Origin: Actinomycetota bacterium
GTDB lineage: Bacteria; Actinomycetota; Coriobacteriia; Anaerosomatales; Anaerosomataceae
Assembly: GCA_009668945.1 (NCBI GenBank)
Contig: SBEH01000009.1
Location: 1 to 64,000, forward strand
Direction: 5' to 3'
Length of the DNA: 64,000 nucleotides
Shown: piece after piece, positions 15,004 to 23,455 of the stretch
Layout of the letters: every line of letters begins with the position of its first letter
Numbering within the stretch: position 1 is the stretch's first letter
Translations under genes and position numbers: made by a program
Notes under the pieces: model-generated
What the model was told of the DNA's origin: nothing
What the model saw: only the letters and a program-made list of their open reading frames with translations
Database searches by the model: none

Positions 15004-15885
15004 CTACCGTGCGCAGGCCCTCCATTCGGCGAGCGCATCCGCGGCTTCTGCCACCGAGAGAGCGAGCGGGGGCGCCGTGGCGTCACGTTCGCGCAGCCGC
15101 GCGAAGAGCTCCGCGAGGATCGGCGGCTCGATGTTGCTGCTCGAAAGGGCGTCAGCAGAGCTGAAGAGCTCCTCCGGGGTGCCTGAGAGCGCGATCGTCC
15201 CACCCGGTGCGAGCACGTACGCGTAGTCGGCGAATTCGGGAACGCTGTCGATATCGTGGGTCGACATGATGACGGTCATCTCGCGGTCGCGAGCGAGCGC
15301 GCTCATGAGATCGAGCAGCGCCGTCCGCGAGGCGGGATCCAGCCCTTCGAACGGCTCGTCGAGCACGAGCAGTTCGGGGTCCATCACGAGCGCGCCGGCC
15401 AGGGCTACCTTGCGCTTCTCGCCGCCCGAGAGGTTGTGGGGCACGCGGTCGGCGAGGTGCGCGATGCCCAGCAGATCGAGCGCGGTCTTCGCGCGCTCGA
15501 TCGCTTCAGCCTCCGGCATGCCGTACTGACGCGGCGAGAACGCCACGTCGTCGAGGACGGTGGGTGCGAGGAGCTGCTCGTCAACGTTCTGCAGCACGAC
15601 GCCGATACGACGCCTGATGCTCGGCCACTCCTCGGCGGGCGAGGCTCCGAAGACTCGCACCTCGCCCTCCTGCGATCGCAGCAGGCCGAGGATGTGGAAG
15701 AGCATCGTGGTCTTGCCCGAGCCGTTAGGCCCCAAGACCGCCACCCGCTTCCCTTTGTTCGCAAGGAAGTCCAGGCCGCAGAGGTGGACGGTGGTGCCGT
15801 CCTCGTAGGTGTGGCGGACGCAACTGATGCGAACCACCTCATCCGGGCCGGCCGAGCGTGTGTGTTCGCGGGCACGGTCGTCCAT
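15004..15885 (-). CDS. ECF-type metal transporter ATP-binding protein (CbiO-like)
   Basis: A 293-residue ABC ATPase energising an energy-coupling-factor importer. The Walker A is GPNGSGKTT, the Q-loop VLQNVDEQ, the signature LSGGEKRKVALA, and the Walker B LLVLDEPFEGLDP with a following STHD switch. The tail (SVAEAADALAEW) is poorly conserved. It forms the last gene of a four-gene minus-strand operon after the Fur regulator, the CbiM-like and the CbiQ-like proteins. The start at 15885 overlaps the CbiQ stop (TGATG) and has GGAG six bases upstream. Confidence 0.87.
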   Translation of the reverse strand: MDDRAREHTRSAGPDEVVRISCVRHTYEDGTTVHLCGLDFLANKGKRVAVLGPNGSGKTTMLFHILGLLRSQEGEVRVFGASPAEEWPSIRRRIGVVLQNVDEQLLAPTVLDDVAFSPRQYGMPEAEAIERAKTALDLLGIAHLADRVPHNLSGGEKRKVALAGALVMDPELLVLDEPFEGLDPASRTALLDLMSALARDREMTVIMSTHDIDSVPEFADYAYVLAPGGTIALSGTPEELFSSADALSSSNIEPPILAELFARLRERDATAPPLALSVAEAADALAEWRACAR

Positions 15886-16682
15886 CAGCGTCTCCATCCA
15901 ACGAGCAGTCCGAAAGCCAGGTCGATCGCCCCGGCAGCGGCAACGAGCCATGAGTAGCCCTGCAGGTCCAGCGGGAAGCGTGCGAAGGCGAGGGCCACGG
16001 CGAGTATGAGTGCCGAGTACGCGATCGCGGCCGCGTCTGCAGTCCGGTCCGCGCTACGGCGCCTGCCCACCCGGAGTCGGCCTTGGTATCCGCGCAAGTA
16101 CAGGATGTCGTACTCGCGCTGCGCGAGGTCGAACGAGTAGAGCAGCAGCCCGCCGAGCGCACGCGTCGTGGCCTTGGCGGCACGCACGGGCTGCCGGGCG
16201 GAGACGCCTGAGCGCAGCCGCACGGCTCGAACCAGATCCGCGAGCTTCACGGCGAGGATGAACAGCGAGCGGTACGTCATGAGCAGCGCGTCGCCGACGA
16301 TCGCCGGGAGTATCCGTTGCAGCGGAGCGAAGACCTGCGGGTATGGCGTCGCGAACATGAGCGTCACGACCACCATCGCAGCGGCGACCGCCTTGAGCAC
16401 GATGAGTGCGCCGGTGACCGGCCCGGGTGCTGCGGCGAACGCGAAGACCAGAGCGAACAGCGCCGGGTACAGCGCGAGCGGGAGCATCTGGCGTAGCGGC
16501 AGCCGGAGCGCCGCGCCGGCGCCCGCCAGCGAGAGCGCGACGCCCGCAGTCACGAGCGGGTCGTGAGTGCTCACCACGGCAGCGAGCAACAGCCCGGCTG
16601 CGAGGAGCTTGCTCCCCGGTGCCGCCCGATGCAGCAGTGAGTCGCCGAGCACCGCTGAGCGGTCGACTGCAGTGACGTCCAC
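15885..16682 (-). CDS. ECF transporter T component (CbiQ-like)
   Basis: A 265-residue membrane protein that couples the ATPase to the substrate-binding subunit. It starts with TAVDRSAVLGDSLLHRAAPG, which matches the CbiQ family opening, has about five transmembrane segments, and contains the two coupling regions that include LMTYRSLFILAVKLADLVRA. GTG at 16682 overlaps the stop of the upstream gene. The frame appears open for 587 codons through the neighbouring genes, but codon use and the overlap structure show that the upstream part is a shadow. Confidence 0.83.
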   Translation of the reverse strand: MDVTAVDRSAVLGDSLLHRAAPGSKLLAAGLLLAAVVSTHDPLVTAGVALSLAGAGAALRLPLRQMLPLALYPALFALVFAFAAAPGPVTGALIVLKAVAAAMVVVTLMFATPYPQVFAPLQRILPAIVGDALLMTYRSLFILAVKLADLVRAVRLRSGVSARQPVRAAKATTRALGGLLLYSFDLAQREYDILYLRGYQGRLRVGRRRSADRTADAAAIAYSALILAVALAFARFPLDLQGYSWLVAAAGAIDLAFGLLVGWRR

Positions 16683-17503
16683 TAGCGTCTCCCGTGTTCG
16701 TCGCCGTAGCGAGCGTGGTGGTCTTCCGGATGAGCCTCGCCGAATACCAGCGATGGGCGTACTCGAGCCACGTAGCCGAGGATTGCGGCAGTGACCAGCG
16801 CCTCCAGCACCCACCCGATCGGCCCGAGCGTGTACACGACCGCCGCGAAGCGTGAGACTGTGAGCCCGGGTGCAGCCGGGTGCCCCGCCCGCTCGGCTCC
16901 GGTTTCGCCGCCTGACTCGCCGAGCAGGCCCACCGAAAACACGCCATCGGAGAACGGGTCGCGGAACTCGAGGGTCCGGGCGTCGAGCGCCCCGGTTTCG
17001 CGCCCGGTAGCAGGCGAGCCGGCTATGGCCACGATGCCGACGAGCATCGTGGTCGTGATGGCAAGCGTCACGACGGTCGCCACGGCAGCCGTCGGGCGTA
17101 TCCGCTGGACGCCGAGGATCCGCACGCCGGCACGCACGACTGCCCATCCGATGGCCATCTCGGAGGCGATGACGAGCGTGTTGAGTCCCGCAACGGTGAT
17201 GCCTCCGTGGCCAAGGAGCGCGAGTACGAGCACGACGATGAACGCGGCGATGGCGCCGAGCCAGGGGCCGAGAAGAACGCCGGCGATGACGGTCAGGTTG
17301 ATGTGGTAGGCGATAGGGACGATCTCGCTCCCCATCGAGACAAGTACCAGCGCGGAGACGGCGCCGATGAGCGGGACCGCCCGTCGGTACTCGCGGCCTC
17401 TCGCGAAACGCGAGGCGAGCGCGAGGAGCGCGAGTGTCAGCAGCCACCCGGCGGTCCACAGCCACCAGGGAAGCACGCCGTCGGGAATGTGGATGTGAGA
17501 CAC
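16682..17503 (-). CDS. CbiM-family metal ECF transporter substrate-binding membrane protein
   Basis: A 273-residue S component of a metal importer. The N-terminus MSHIHIPDGVLP is a variant of the MHIPDG sequence whose first residues bind Ni or Co in CbiM/NikM; here two histidines are placed differently. About seven transmembrane segments follow. A periplasmic insert around residues 165-205 (GLLGESGGETG) is low in similarity to the family. The operon begins with a Fur-family regulator, so the metal could be zinc, iron, nickel or cobalt; the sequence does not decide. Confidence 0.8.
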   Translation of the reverse strand: MSHIHIPDGVLPWWLWTAGWLLTLALLALASRFARGREYRRAVPLIGAVSALVLVSMGSEIVPIAYHINLTVIAGVLLGPWLGAIAAFIVVLVLALLGHGGITVAGLNTLVIASEMAIGWAVVRAGVRILGVQRIRPTAAVATVVTLAITTTMLVGIVAIAGSPATGRETGALDARTLEFRDPFSDGVFSVGLLGESGGETGAERAGHPAAPGLTVSRFAAVVYTLGPIGWVLEALVTAAILGYVARVRPSLVFGEAHPEDHHARYGDEHGRR

Positions 17504-17947
17504 CTACCGGCCCGCCCTCGCGCGGCATGCGGCGCAAAGACCGTAGAGCGTGATCTCGTGGCGCGTCACGAGGTGTCCGCCGCCGGCGGCGACCGCCCGG
17601 TCGCCGAGCGGGCATTCCACACCGACCACGCTCGCACATGACGTGCACACGAGGTGGTGGTGGTGGTCGCTGCGGTCACAGGCTGCGAGCAGCGCCGAGT
17701 TTTCGCGGTGACCCACGACTGTGAGCGTGCCCGCATCCTGCATCACGGCGATCGCTCGGTACACGGTGGCGAGGCCGATGCCGGGAGCGCGAGATGCGAC
17801 CTCGCGGTGCAGATCCTCGGCCGTGAACGCCCCCGGAAGCGCGAGCACCGACTCCGCGATCATGGCTCGCTGAGCGCTCAGGCGAGCGCCGCCGAACATC
17901 CGGCGACAGGATGCGGGGTTCTTCTGGGAAGTGTCGTCCTCGTGCAT
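17504..17947 (-). CDS. Fur-family metal-dependent repressor
   Basis: A 147-residue Fur-superfamily regulator. A winged helix (FTAEDLHREVASRAPGIGLATVYRAIAVMQ) precedes the metal-binding part SDHHHHLVCTSCASVVGVECP and a second CxxC pair (LCAAC) for structural zinc. It should repress the downstream importer when metal is plentiful. ATG at 17947 (MHEDDTSQ) is chosen; the frame extends to 18010, but that would cover the operator. It is the first gene of the four-gene operon. Confidence 0.85.
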   Translation of the reverse strand: MHEDDTSQKNPASCRRMFGGARLSAQRAMIAESVLALPGAFTAEDLHREVASRAPGIGLATVYRAIAVMQDAGTLTVVGHRENSALLAACDRSDHHHHLVCTSCASVVGVECPLGDRAVAAGGGHLVTRHEITLYGLCAACRARAGR

Positions 17948-17960
17948 GCGGCCCCGAATC

Positions 17961-17975
17961 TGAGAGCGATTCTCA
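17961..17975. promoter_or_regulatory. Candidate Fur-type operator
   Basis: TGAGAGCGATTCTCA is a 15-base dyad with perfect five-base arms (TGAGA/TCTCA), 14 bases upstream of the Fur-family start. The form resembles Fur/Zur boxes of Gram-positive bacteria. It would give autoregulation and control of the importer. Confidence 0.6.
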
Positions 17976-18080
17976 CTTAGGACACTCTCCCACATCGTCG
18001 TACGCGGCAAACATCACCGGCTGCGCTAGGATAGGTATCAGGCAAGCTTATGGCGCTAGACAGAGGAGCGGGAGGCGAGC

Positions 18081-18968
18081 GTGAACGTCACACAACTTCG
18101 CACGTTCATCGCGGTTGTGGATCACGGATCATTCTCCGAGGCAGCGCGGGTACTGGGCATCTCGCAGCCGGCCGTCACCATGCAGATCCAGGCACTCGAG
18201 GCCGACATCGGCGCGATGCTGCTTGACCGCGGCTACCGCAAGGTCGCGCTCACCGAGGCAGGACAAAGGCTGCTGCCTCACGCCCGCAGAGTGCTCGCTG
18301 AGATCGACGACGCGCGTTTTTCCATCGACGCGCTCTCGGACGTCATCTCGGGCCGTCTCACCGTTGCCGCCAGCACGACGCCCGGGCAGTACCTGCTACC
18401 CAGGCTTCTCGGCGGATTCCTCAAAGAGAACCCCGAAGTCGGCGTCACACTGCGTGTCTACGACAGCGCGGACGTGGTTGCGCACGTGGAGGCAGGGGAA
18501 GCCGACCTCGGCATGACCGGAGCCGAAGTGCGCGGTGCGCGCGTGCTCTACGAGAGGCTCGGCACCGATGATCTCGCACTCATCTGCCCGCCCAGCCACA
18601 GGCTGGCGGCTGTCGACGGAGTGACGTTCTCCGATATCGCGGACGAGCCGTTCATCGTCCGCGAATCCGGCTCTGGTACGCGCATGGCCGCCGAGGAAGT
18701 CATCCGCCGGAGCGGGGTCGAACCGGCAGACCTGCCCGTGGTGATGGAGCTCGGCACCAACGAGGCGATCGTGAGCGCGGTAGAAGGCGGGATGGGGCTC
18801 GGTATCGTGAGCTCGCAGGTCGCGAGCAAGGCGCTCGACCTCGGTACCGTCGCACAGGTGGCCGGTGCCGGGTTCCCGGTGGCGCGGCCGCTATTCCTCG
18901 TGCTCCCGAGGCGTACGCTCACCCGGGCGGGACTGGCGCTCGCCGACTATCTGCGCGCCAGGATCTAG
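18081..18968 (+). CDS. LysR-family transcriptional regulator
   Basis: A 295-residue LysR protein. The N-terminal helix-turn-helix is LRTFIAVVDHGSFSEAARVLGISQPAVTMQIQALE. The effector-binding domain has SGRLTVAASTTPGQYLLP and the C-terminal GTNEAIVSAVEGGMGLGIVS, as in the CysL/CysB-like branch. Its location between a metal importer and the tungstate/molybdenum operon suggests control of that operon, but the effector is unknown. GTG at 18081 follows GGAGCGGGAGG. Confidence 0.85.
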   Translation: MNVTQLRTFIAVVDHGSFSEAARVLGISQPAVTMQIQALEADIGAMLLDRGYRKVALTEAGQRLLPHARRVLAEIDDARFSIDALSDVISGRLTVAASTTPGQYLLPRLLGGFLKENPEVGVTLRVYDSADVVAHVEAGEADLGMTGAEVRGARVLYERLGTDDLALICPPSHRLAAVDGVTFSDIADEPFIVRESGSGTRMAAEEVIRRSGVEPADLPVVMELGTNEAIVSAVEGGMGLGIVSSQVASKALDLGTVAQVAGAGFPVARPLFLVLPRRTLTRAGLALADYLRARI

Positions 18969-19059
18969 CGGCTCCTTCTCGCACCCGAGAGTCCAAGCTT
19001 CCTCAGGCTTGCACCTGCCGCACGCGCTTGCGGTACACTCGCCTCTAGCAACCCGCGAT

Positions 19060-19172
19060 AAGATGCGCGGGCCAAGGCCTCCGAGCCCTGTGCGCCTACC
19101 GCGGAAGAGCGGCCGCCACGGACGCAGGGCCGATAGGGTGGGGACCGGAAACCTCCCCGCCTCCCGCACTCG
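19060..19172 (+). promoter_or_regulatory. Candidate Moco/Tuco riboswitch upstream of tupA
   Basis: The leader contains AAGGCCTCCGAGCC (19074-19087), GATAGGGTGGGGACCGGAAA (19132-19151) and ACCTCCCCGCCTCCC (19151-19165), blocks I recognise from the Moco RNA family. A closing helix GCGGG (19067-19071) with CCCGC (19163-19167) and an arm GCCCTG (19085-19090) with CAGGGC (19125-19130) can form. It ends a few bases before the ribosome binding site of tupA. Tuco variants are known upstream of tungstate transporters. Confidence 0.68.
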
Positions 19173-19185
19173 GAAAGGAGCACAC

Positions 19186-20064
19186 ATGATCGACCGCTTG
19201 AGGGAGTCTGCTGCCTGGCGGCTCATCGCACTAACCCTCGTCTTCGTGCTGGCCTTCACGCTTGTAGGCTGCAAGAAGGCGGAGGAGCCGGAGGAGCCGG
19301 CGGTAGAAGAGGAAGTGGTTGAGCCCACCGCGCTCATCCTCGCTTCCACCACCTCCACCCAGGACTCAGGGCTCTTCGACGTGCTGATCCCGGCATTCGA
19401 AGAGGCCTACCCGGAGTACAAGGTCGAGGTCATCGCAGTGGGAACCGGCGAAGCTCTGAAGCTGGGCGAGAACAAGGATGCCGACGTGCTGCTCGTGCAC
19501 GCGAAGGCCAAAGAAGAGACCTTCGTCGCTGCCGGCTTCGGCACCGAGCGTCGCGATGTCATGTACAACGACTTCGTCATCGTGGGCCCCGCCGCCGACC
19601 CTGCCGGCATCAAGGGCATGACGGTTGCCGCGGACGCGTTCATGAAGATCAAGACGTCGGGCGCGCTCTTCGTATCTCGCGGTGACGACTCGGGCACGTA
19701 CACCAAGGAGATCTCGATCTGGAAGGCGTCAGGCGAGACCACTCCCACCGCAACGCCCACCTACCAACTTGCTGGCAAGGGCATGGGCGACGTGCTCAAG
19801 ATGGCCTCCGAGCAGGCCGCATACACGCTCTCTGATCGCGCCACCTTCCTGAAGCTCGAGGGTACGTTGCAGCTCGAGGTGCTGGTCGAGGGCGACAAGG
19901 CGCTGTTCAACCAGTACGGCGTGATCCCGGTGACCGACGCGACGAATGCCGAGGGCGCTCAGGCGTTCATGGACTGGATCCTGTCGGATGAGGGCCAGAG
20001 CATCATCAACGAGTATGGCGTGGAAGAGTTCGGTCAGCCGCTGTTCATCGGCAACCCGTCCTAG
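19186..20064 (+). CDS. tupA: Tungstate ABC transporter, substrate-binding lipoprotein
   Basis: A 292-residue lipoprotein that captures tungstate outside the cell. The N-terminal signal ends in FTLVGC, a lipobox. The anion-binding motif ASTTSTQDSGLFD (near residue 52) is the TTTS-type signature of TupA proteins, and SRGDDSGTYTKE supplies further oxyanion ligands. TupA has high selectivity for tungstate over molybdate. ATG at 19186 is preceded by GGAAAGGAG. It is the first gene of a long operon that makes and installs the pterin cofactor, which supports a tungsten enzyme such as formate dehydrogenase or an aldehyde oxidoreductase. Confidence 0.92.
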   Translation: MIDRLRESAAWRLIALTLVFVLAFTLVGCKKAEEPEEPAVEEEVVEPTALILASTTSTQDSGLFDVLIPAFEEAYPEYKVEVIAVGTGEALKLGENKDADVLLVHAKAKEETFVAAGFGTERRDVMYNDFVIVGPAADPAGIKGMTVAADAFMKIKTSGALFVSRGDDSGTYTKEISIWKASGETTPTATPTYQLAGKGMGDVLKMASEQAAYTLSDRATFLKLEGTLQLEVLVEGDKALFNQYGVIPVTDATNAEGAQAFMDWILSDEGQSIINEYGVEEFGQPLFIGNPS

Positions 20065-20086
20065 CACGAACGCTACCGCTCAACGC

Positions 20087-20116
20087 GGGGCGTCGTCGCC
20101 GCAGCGGCGACGCCCC
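20087..20116 (+). terminator. Stem-loop between tupA and tupB
   Basis: GGGGCGTCG (20087-20095) pairs with CGACGCCCC (20108-20116). There is no T-run after it. It probably attenuates readthrough or protects the tupA message, giving more binding protein than permease. Confidence 0.55.
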
Positions 20117-20137
20117 GACGTGTTCTGAGGCGATGCA

Positions 20138-20872
20138 GTGGAAGTCTTCTGGAAGGCCATAGCTGAAGGCACTCGGCTGCTCGCCCATGGCGATCCGTAC
20201 ACCTACGGGATCATCGCCCTATCGCTTCGTGTCTCGGGCATCTCGCTACTCATCGCTTCGGCAATCGGCATTCCTGCCGGCTATCTCATCGGCTCGAGGC
20301 GGTTTCGCGGGCGAAGCCTGGTCACCGCGGTCGTGAACACCGGCATGGGACTCCCCCCGGTCGTCGTCGGGCTCGTCGTCTACATGCTCGTCTCAAGGAG
20401 CGGACCGCTATCGCAAGCCTGGACGAGCTGGCTCGGCGGCATCATGCCGAGAATCCTCTACACGGTCCCGGCGATGATCCTTGCCCAGGTCATCATCTCG
20501 CTGCCCCTCGTTGTGGGCGTCACGCTCGCCGCTGTCGGCTCGGTACCGATGGACCTTCGGTTGCAGGCCCGTTCGCTAGGTGCGTCGGGTTGGCACGAGG
20601 CGGCGCTCACGATCAAGGAGGCGCGGAGGGGCGTCATGGCCGCCGTGGCAGCCGGCTTCGGCGGAATCATCTCCGAGGTCGGCGCCGTGAGCATGGTGGG
20701 CGGCAACATCGAGGGCAGCACACGCGTGATGACCACGGCAATCGTTCTCGAAACGAACAAGGGCAACTTCGGGAAAGCCCTCGCGCTCGGGTTTATCCTC
20801 ATCGGCATCGCGTTCCTGATCATGAACGGGATGACCTGGCTGCAACAGTCAGGAGGCCGCTATGAGCGATAG
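20138..20872 (+). CDS. tupB: Tungstate ABC transporter permease
   Basis: A 244-residue inner-membrane permease with about five transmembrane helices and the EAA coupling loop (ASGWHEAALTIKEARRGVMAAVAAGFGGIISEVGA). GTG at 20138 was chosen at the first residue of the family start (EVFWKAIAEGTRLL). It overlaps tupC by 11 bases. Confidence 0.9.
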   Translation: MEVFWKAIAEGTRLLAHGDPYTYGIIALSLRVSGISLLIASAIGIPAGYLIGSRRFRGRSLVTAVVNTGMGLPPVVVGLVVYMLVSRSGPLSQAWTSWLGGIMPRILYTVPAMILAQVIISLPLVVGVTLAAVGSVPMDLRLQARSLGASGWHEAALTIKEARRGVMAAVAAGFGGIISEVGAVSMVGGNIEGSTRVMTTAIVLETNKGNFGKALALGFILIGIAFLIMNGMTWLQQSGGRYER

Positions 20873-21992
20873 CCCTCCGCGTCCCTCCGGAATGCCTGTG
20901 ATCAGCGCCAAAGGAATCATCGTGCGCTATCACCGTCGCACCGTTCTGGACGTCCCGGATTTCGATCTTCGTGACGGCGAGACACACGCCGTTCTCGGAC
21001 CGTCGGGGTCGGGGAAGTCGACGCTCATGCGGGTGGTCGGGCTGCTCGAGCGTCCCACGGAGGGCAGCGTATCACTGGACGGCGTCGCTGTGGACGTGGG
21101 CGACCGGCGTGCGCGCCTGAGCATGGCTGCGGTGTTTCAGAACCCGTACCTGTTCAAAGGTACGGTCGAGCAGAACGTAGCCTACGGCCTCGCGCTTCGG
21201 CGAGTGCCGGCAGACGAGCGCGACGATTGCGTGGCGCGCGCCTTGGACCGCGTTGGGCTGGCGGGAACCCAGAGAGAATCCGCTCTGCGCCTGTCGGGTG
21301 GCGAAGCGCAGCGGGTAGCGCTGGCGCGCGCGCTCGTGCTCGAGCCACGGATCTTGCTGCTGGACGAGCCGCTCTCGTACCTGGACCCGCTCATCAAGCG
21401 CCGCCTGGTCGGCGACTTCTCCGAGATACTTGCCGCCGAGGGTGTGACCGCCCTGTACGTGACCCACGATCAAGACGAGGCCATGGTCGTGGCGGATCGC
21501 GTGAGCATCATGCGCGAGGGCCGCATCGTGCGCAGCGGCGACGTGGACGAGGTCATGGGAGTTCCTACCTCCGAATGGGTTGCCGACTTCATCGGGATGG
21601 ACGGCTCTCTCTGCGGGCGCATAACCACTGCCAAGGAGGGCATCGCCGAGATCGCGATCGAAGGCTTGCTGGTCTACGCGTGCACGGACCTGCAGCCCGG
21701 CGCTGACGTGTTGGTCGGCATCAGACCGGAAGACGTGACGCTGTTCCGGACCGCCGACGGGATACCCGCATCGTCGGCGCGCAACCAGCTTCACATGCGG
21801 GTGGACACGATCGAGCATATGGGTAGCACCGAGCGCGTGAGTCTCGTCACGAACGGCCTGAGGCTTGCTGCATCCGTATCGCGGGCATCAGCGCGTGAGC
21901 TCGGACTTGAGCGCGGGGTCGAAGTCATCGCGCTCTTCAAGGCTACCGCCGTGCGCGTCGCCCCTGCCCACGGCGTACCCGCAGGGGTATGA
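20862..21992 (+). CDS. tupC: Tungstate ABC transporter ATP-binding protein
   Basis: A 376-residue ABC ATPase with Walker A GPSGSGKST, Q-loop VFQNPYLF, signature LSGGEAQRVALARAL and Walker B ILLLDEPLSYLDP. A C-terminal TOBE-like domain (RPEDVTLF, residues about 290-370) may sense the oxyanion. It powers the TupAB permease. ATG at 20862 lies inside tupB, and the gene ends with ATGA overlapping the following gene. Confidence 0.9.
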   Translation: MSDSPPRPSGMPVISAKGIIVRYHRRTVLDVPDFDLRDGETHAVLGPSGSGKSTLMRVVGLLERPTEGSVSLDGVAVDVGDRRARLSMAAVFQNPYLFKGTVEQNVAYGLALRRVPADERDDCVARALDRVGLAGTQRESALRLSGGEAQRVALARALVLEPRILLLDEPLSYLDPLIKRRLVGDFSEILAAEGVTALYVTHDQDEAMVVADRVSIMREGRIVRSGDVDEVMGVPTSEWVADFIGMDGSLCGRITTAKEGIAEIAIEGLLVYACTDLQPGADVLVGIRPEDVTLFRTADGIPASSARNQLHMRVDTIEHMGSTERVSLVTNGLRLAASVSRASARELGLERGVEVIALFKATAVRVAPAHGVPAGV

Positions 21993-23455
21993 TACGAGGG
22001 CTGTCGGAACCCGGTTCCGGCTCGCGGACCGGCAACCGCGACGGAGGACGAGTGCAGGACACCACACGCATACCGGTCACCGCCGCCGTGCTGGCGGGCG
22101 GGCGCTCCCGGCGGATGGGCGTCGACAAGACGCTTCTGCCGTTCGACGGCGAGCCGCTCGTGGCGCGCGTCTCCGACATCGCGGCGCAGGTCTGCGCCAA
22201 CGTCATGGTCGTCACGAACCGTCCCGAAGCCCTGGTCGACGCGGGTCTGCCGGACGCCGTGCGCGTGCTCGCTGATGAGGTCGCGTACCAGGGGCCGCTC
22301 GGCGGTCTGGTGACCGCTCTGGGAGCCGCAACCGACGAGTGGGTCCTCGCCCTCGCTGCGGACATGCCGTGGCTCGAACCGTCGGTCGTCCGCGCACTCT
22401 GGGATGCGCGCGACGGCGCGCAGGTCGTGCTGCCCACGTCGGAGAAGGGGCCGGAGCCGCTGCTCGCGCTGTACCACAGGAGCTGCCTGTCCGAAGCGAG
22501 CCGGGTGCTCGAGTCGGGACGGCGCAGACTCGTCGCGATGTTGCCGCGTGTGAAGGTCGTTGAGGTCTCGCTCGACACGCTCCGGCGCGTCGACCCGGAG
22601 CTTCGCAGCTTCGTGAACGTGAACACGCCGGAGGAGCTGGCGGACGTCCGGGATGAGGCCGTCGGAGCCGAATCGTCACAGACGCCCCGTGTGTCCGTGA
22701 TCGAGGTCGGCACCAGGTGTTCGCGCGGCATGCCCGCCGAGCGTCCGATCACCGTCTTCCTGAATGACGAGGAGATCGCGACTACTCAAGGGACGCCCGA
22801 GGACCTCGCCGACCTGGGCATCGGCTTCCTGGTCGCCGAAGGGTTCCTAGCCGACCGTGACGCGCTGCAGTCTGTGGACGTGGACCAGAAGCGCGGGCTC
22901 GTGTACGTGCGCAGCTCGGAGCAGGCACCCGCTGACGTGGCCGAGCGCAAGCGGTACGTCACCTCGGGTTGCGGGAAGGGCATCACCTTCGCCTCCATCG
23001 GCCATGCTCGGGGTATCGAACCCGTGGTCTCGGATGCCTCCTTCACGTGCGACGCGGTTTACGACCTGATGGGCCAGCTCGCGCGCAACGCCGCTGCGTA
23101 CCGCGACACCGGCGGCATGCACTCATGCGGCCTGGGCGTGGGAGGCGAGCTGGTGCTGTGGCGTGAGGACGTGGGCCGGCACAACGCGCTCGACAAGCTG
23201 TTCGGCCGGGCGTGGCTGGACCGGATCCCCACCCGCGACGCCCTGCTGCTGACAACTGGCCGGATCAGCTACGAGATGGCAGTGAAGGCCGCCAAGGCCC
23301 AGGTTCCGGTGGTGGCGTCGCGTACCGCGGTCACGGACCTTGCGGCTGAGATCGCCGAACGTGCTGCGATCACACTCGTCGGCTACGCCAGAGGCGGCAA
23401 GCTCGTGGTGTATACCAACCCGCATCGTATCGAGCAGAACGAGGAAGGAGTCTAG
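21989..23455 (+). CDS. MobA-FdhD fusion (Moco guanylyltransferase + formate dehydrogenase sulfurtransferase)
   Basis: A 488-residue fusion of two activities. Residues about 28-230 are MobA: LAGGRSRRMGVDKTLLPFDG binds GTP and AADMPWLEP is a family motif; it attaches GMP to the pterin cofactor. Residues about 245-488 are FdhD: TVFLNDEEIATTQGTPEDLADL, VTSGCGKG (one catalytic-type cysteine) and GGMHSCGLG, followed by WREDVGRHNALDKLFG and LLTTGRISYEMAVKAA. FdhD passes sulfur from a cysteine desulfurase to the cofactor of formate dehydrogenase. ATG at 21989 overlaps the tupC stop; GTG at 22052 has a better ribosome binding site and may be the true start. Confidence 0.9.
   Translation: MIRGLSEPGSGSRTGNRDGGRVQDTTRIPVTAAVLAGGRSRRMGVDKTLLPFDGEPLVARVSDIAAQVCANVMVVTNRPEALVDAGLPDAVRVLADEVAYQGPLGGLVTALGAATDEWVLALAADMPWLEPSVVRALWDARDGAQVVLPTSEKGPEPLLALYHRSCLSEASRVLESGRRRLVAMLPRVKVVEVSLDTLRRVDPELRSFVNVNTPEELADVRDEAVGAESSQTPRVSVIEVGTRCSRGMPAERPITVFLNDEEIATTQGTPEDLADLGIGFLVAEGFLADRDALQSVDVDQKRGLVYVRSSEQAPADVAERKRYVTSGCGKGITFASIGHARGIEPVVSDASFTCDAVYDLMGQLARNAAAYRDTGGMHSCGLGVGGELVLWREDVGRHNALDKLFGRAWLDRIPTRDALLLTTGRISYEMAVKAAKAQVPVVASRTAVTDLAAEIAERAAITLVGYARGGKLVVYTNPHRIEQNEEGV

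Noticed and set aside
15885-17648. 587-codon minus-strand frame that would fuse upstream sequence to the CbiQ-like protein
   Set aside because: The N-terminal 320 codons are a shadow of the CbiM and Fur genes in another frame; CbiQ begins at GTG 16682.
18011-18080. Promoter for the LysR gene (GGATAGGTATCAGG)
   Set aside because: Only a loose -10 resemblance and no -35 at a suitable distance.
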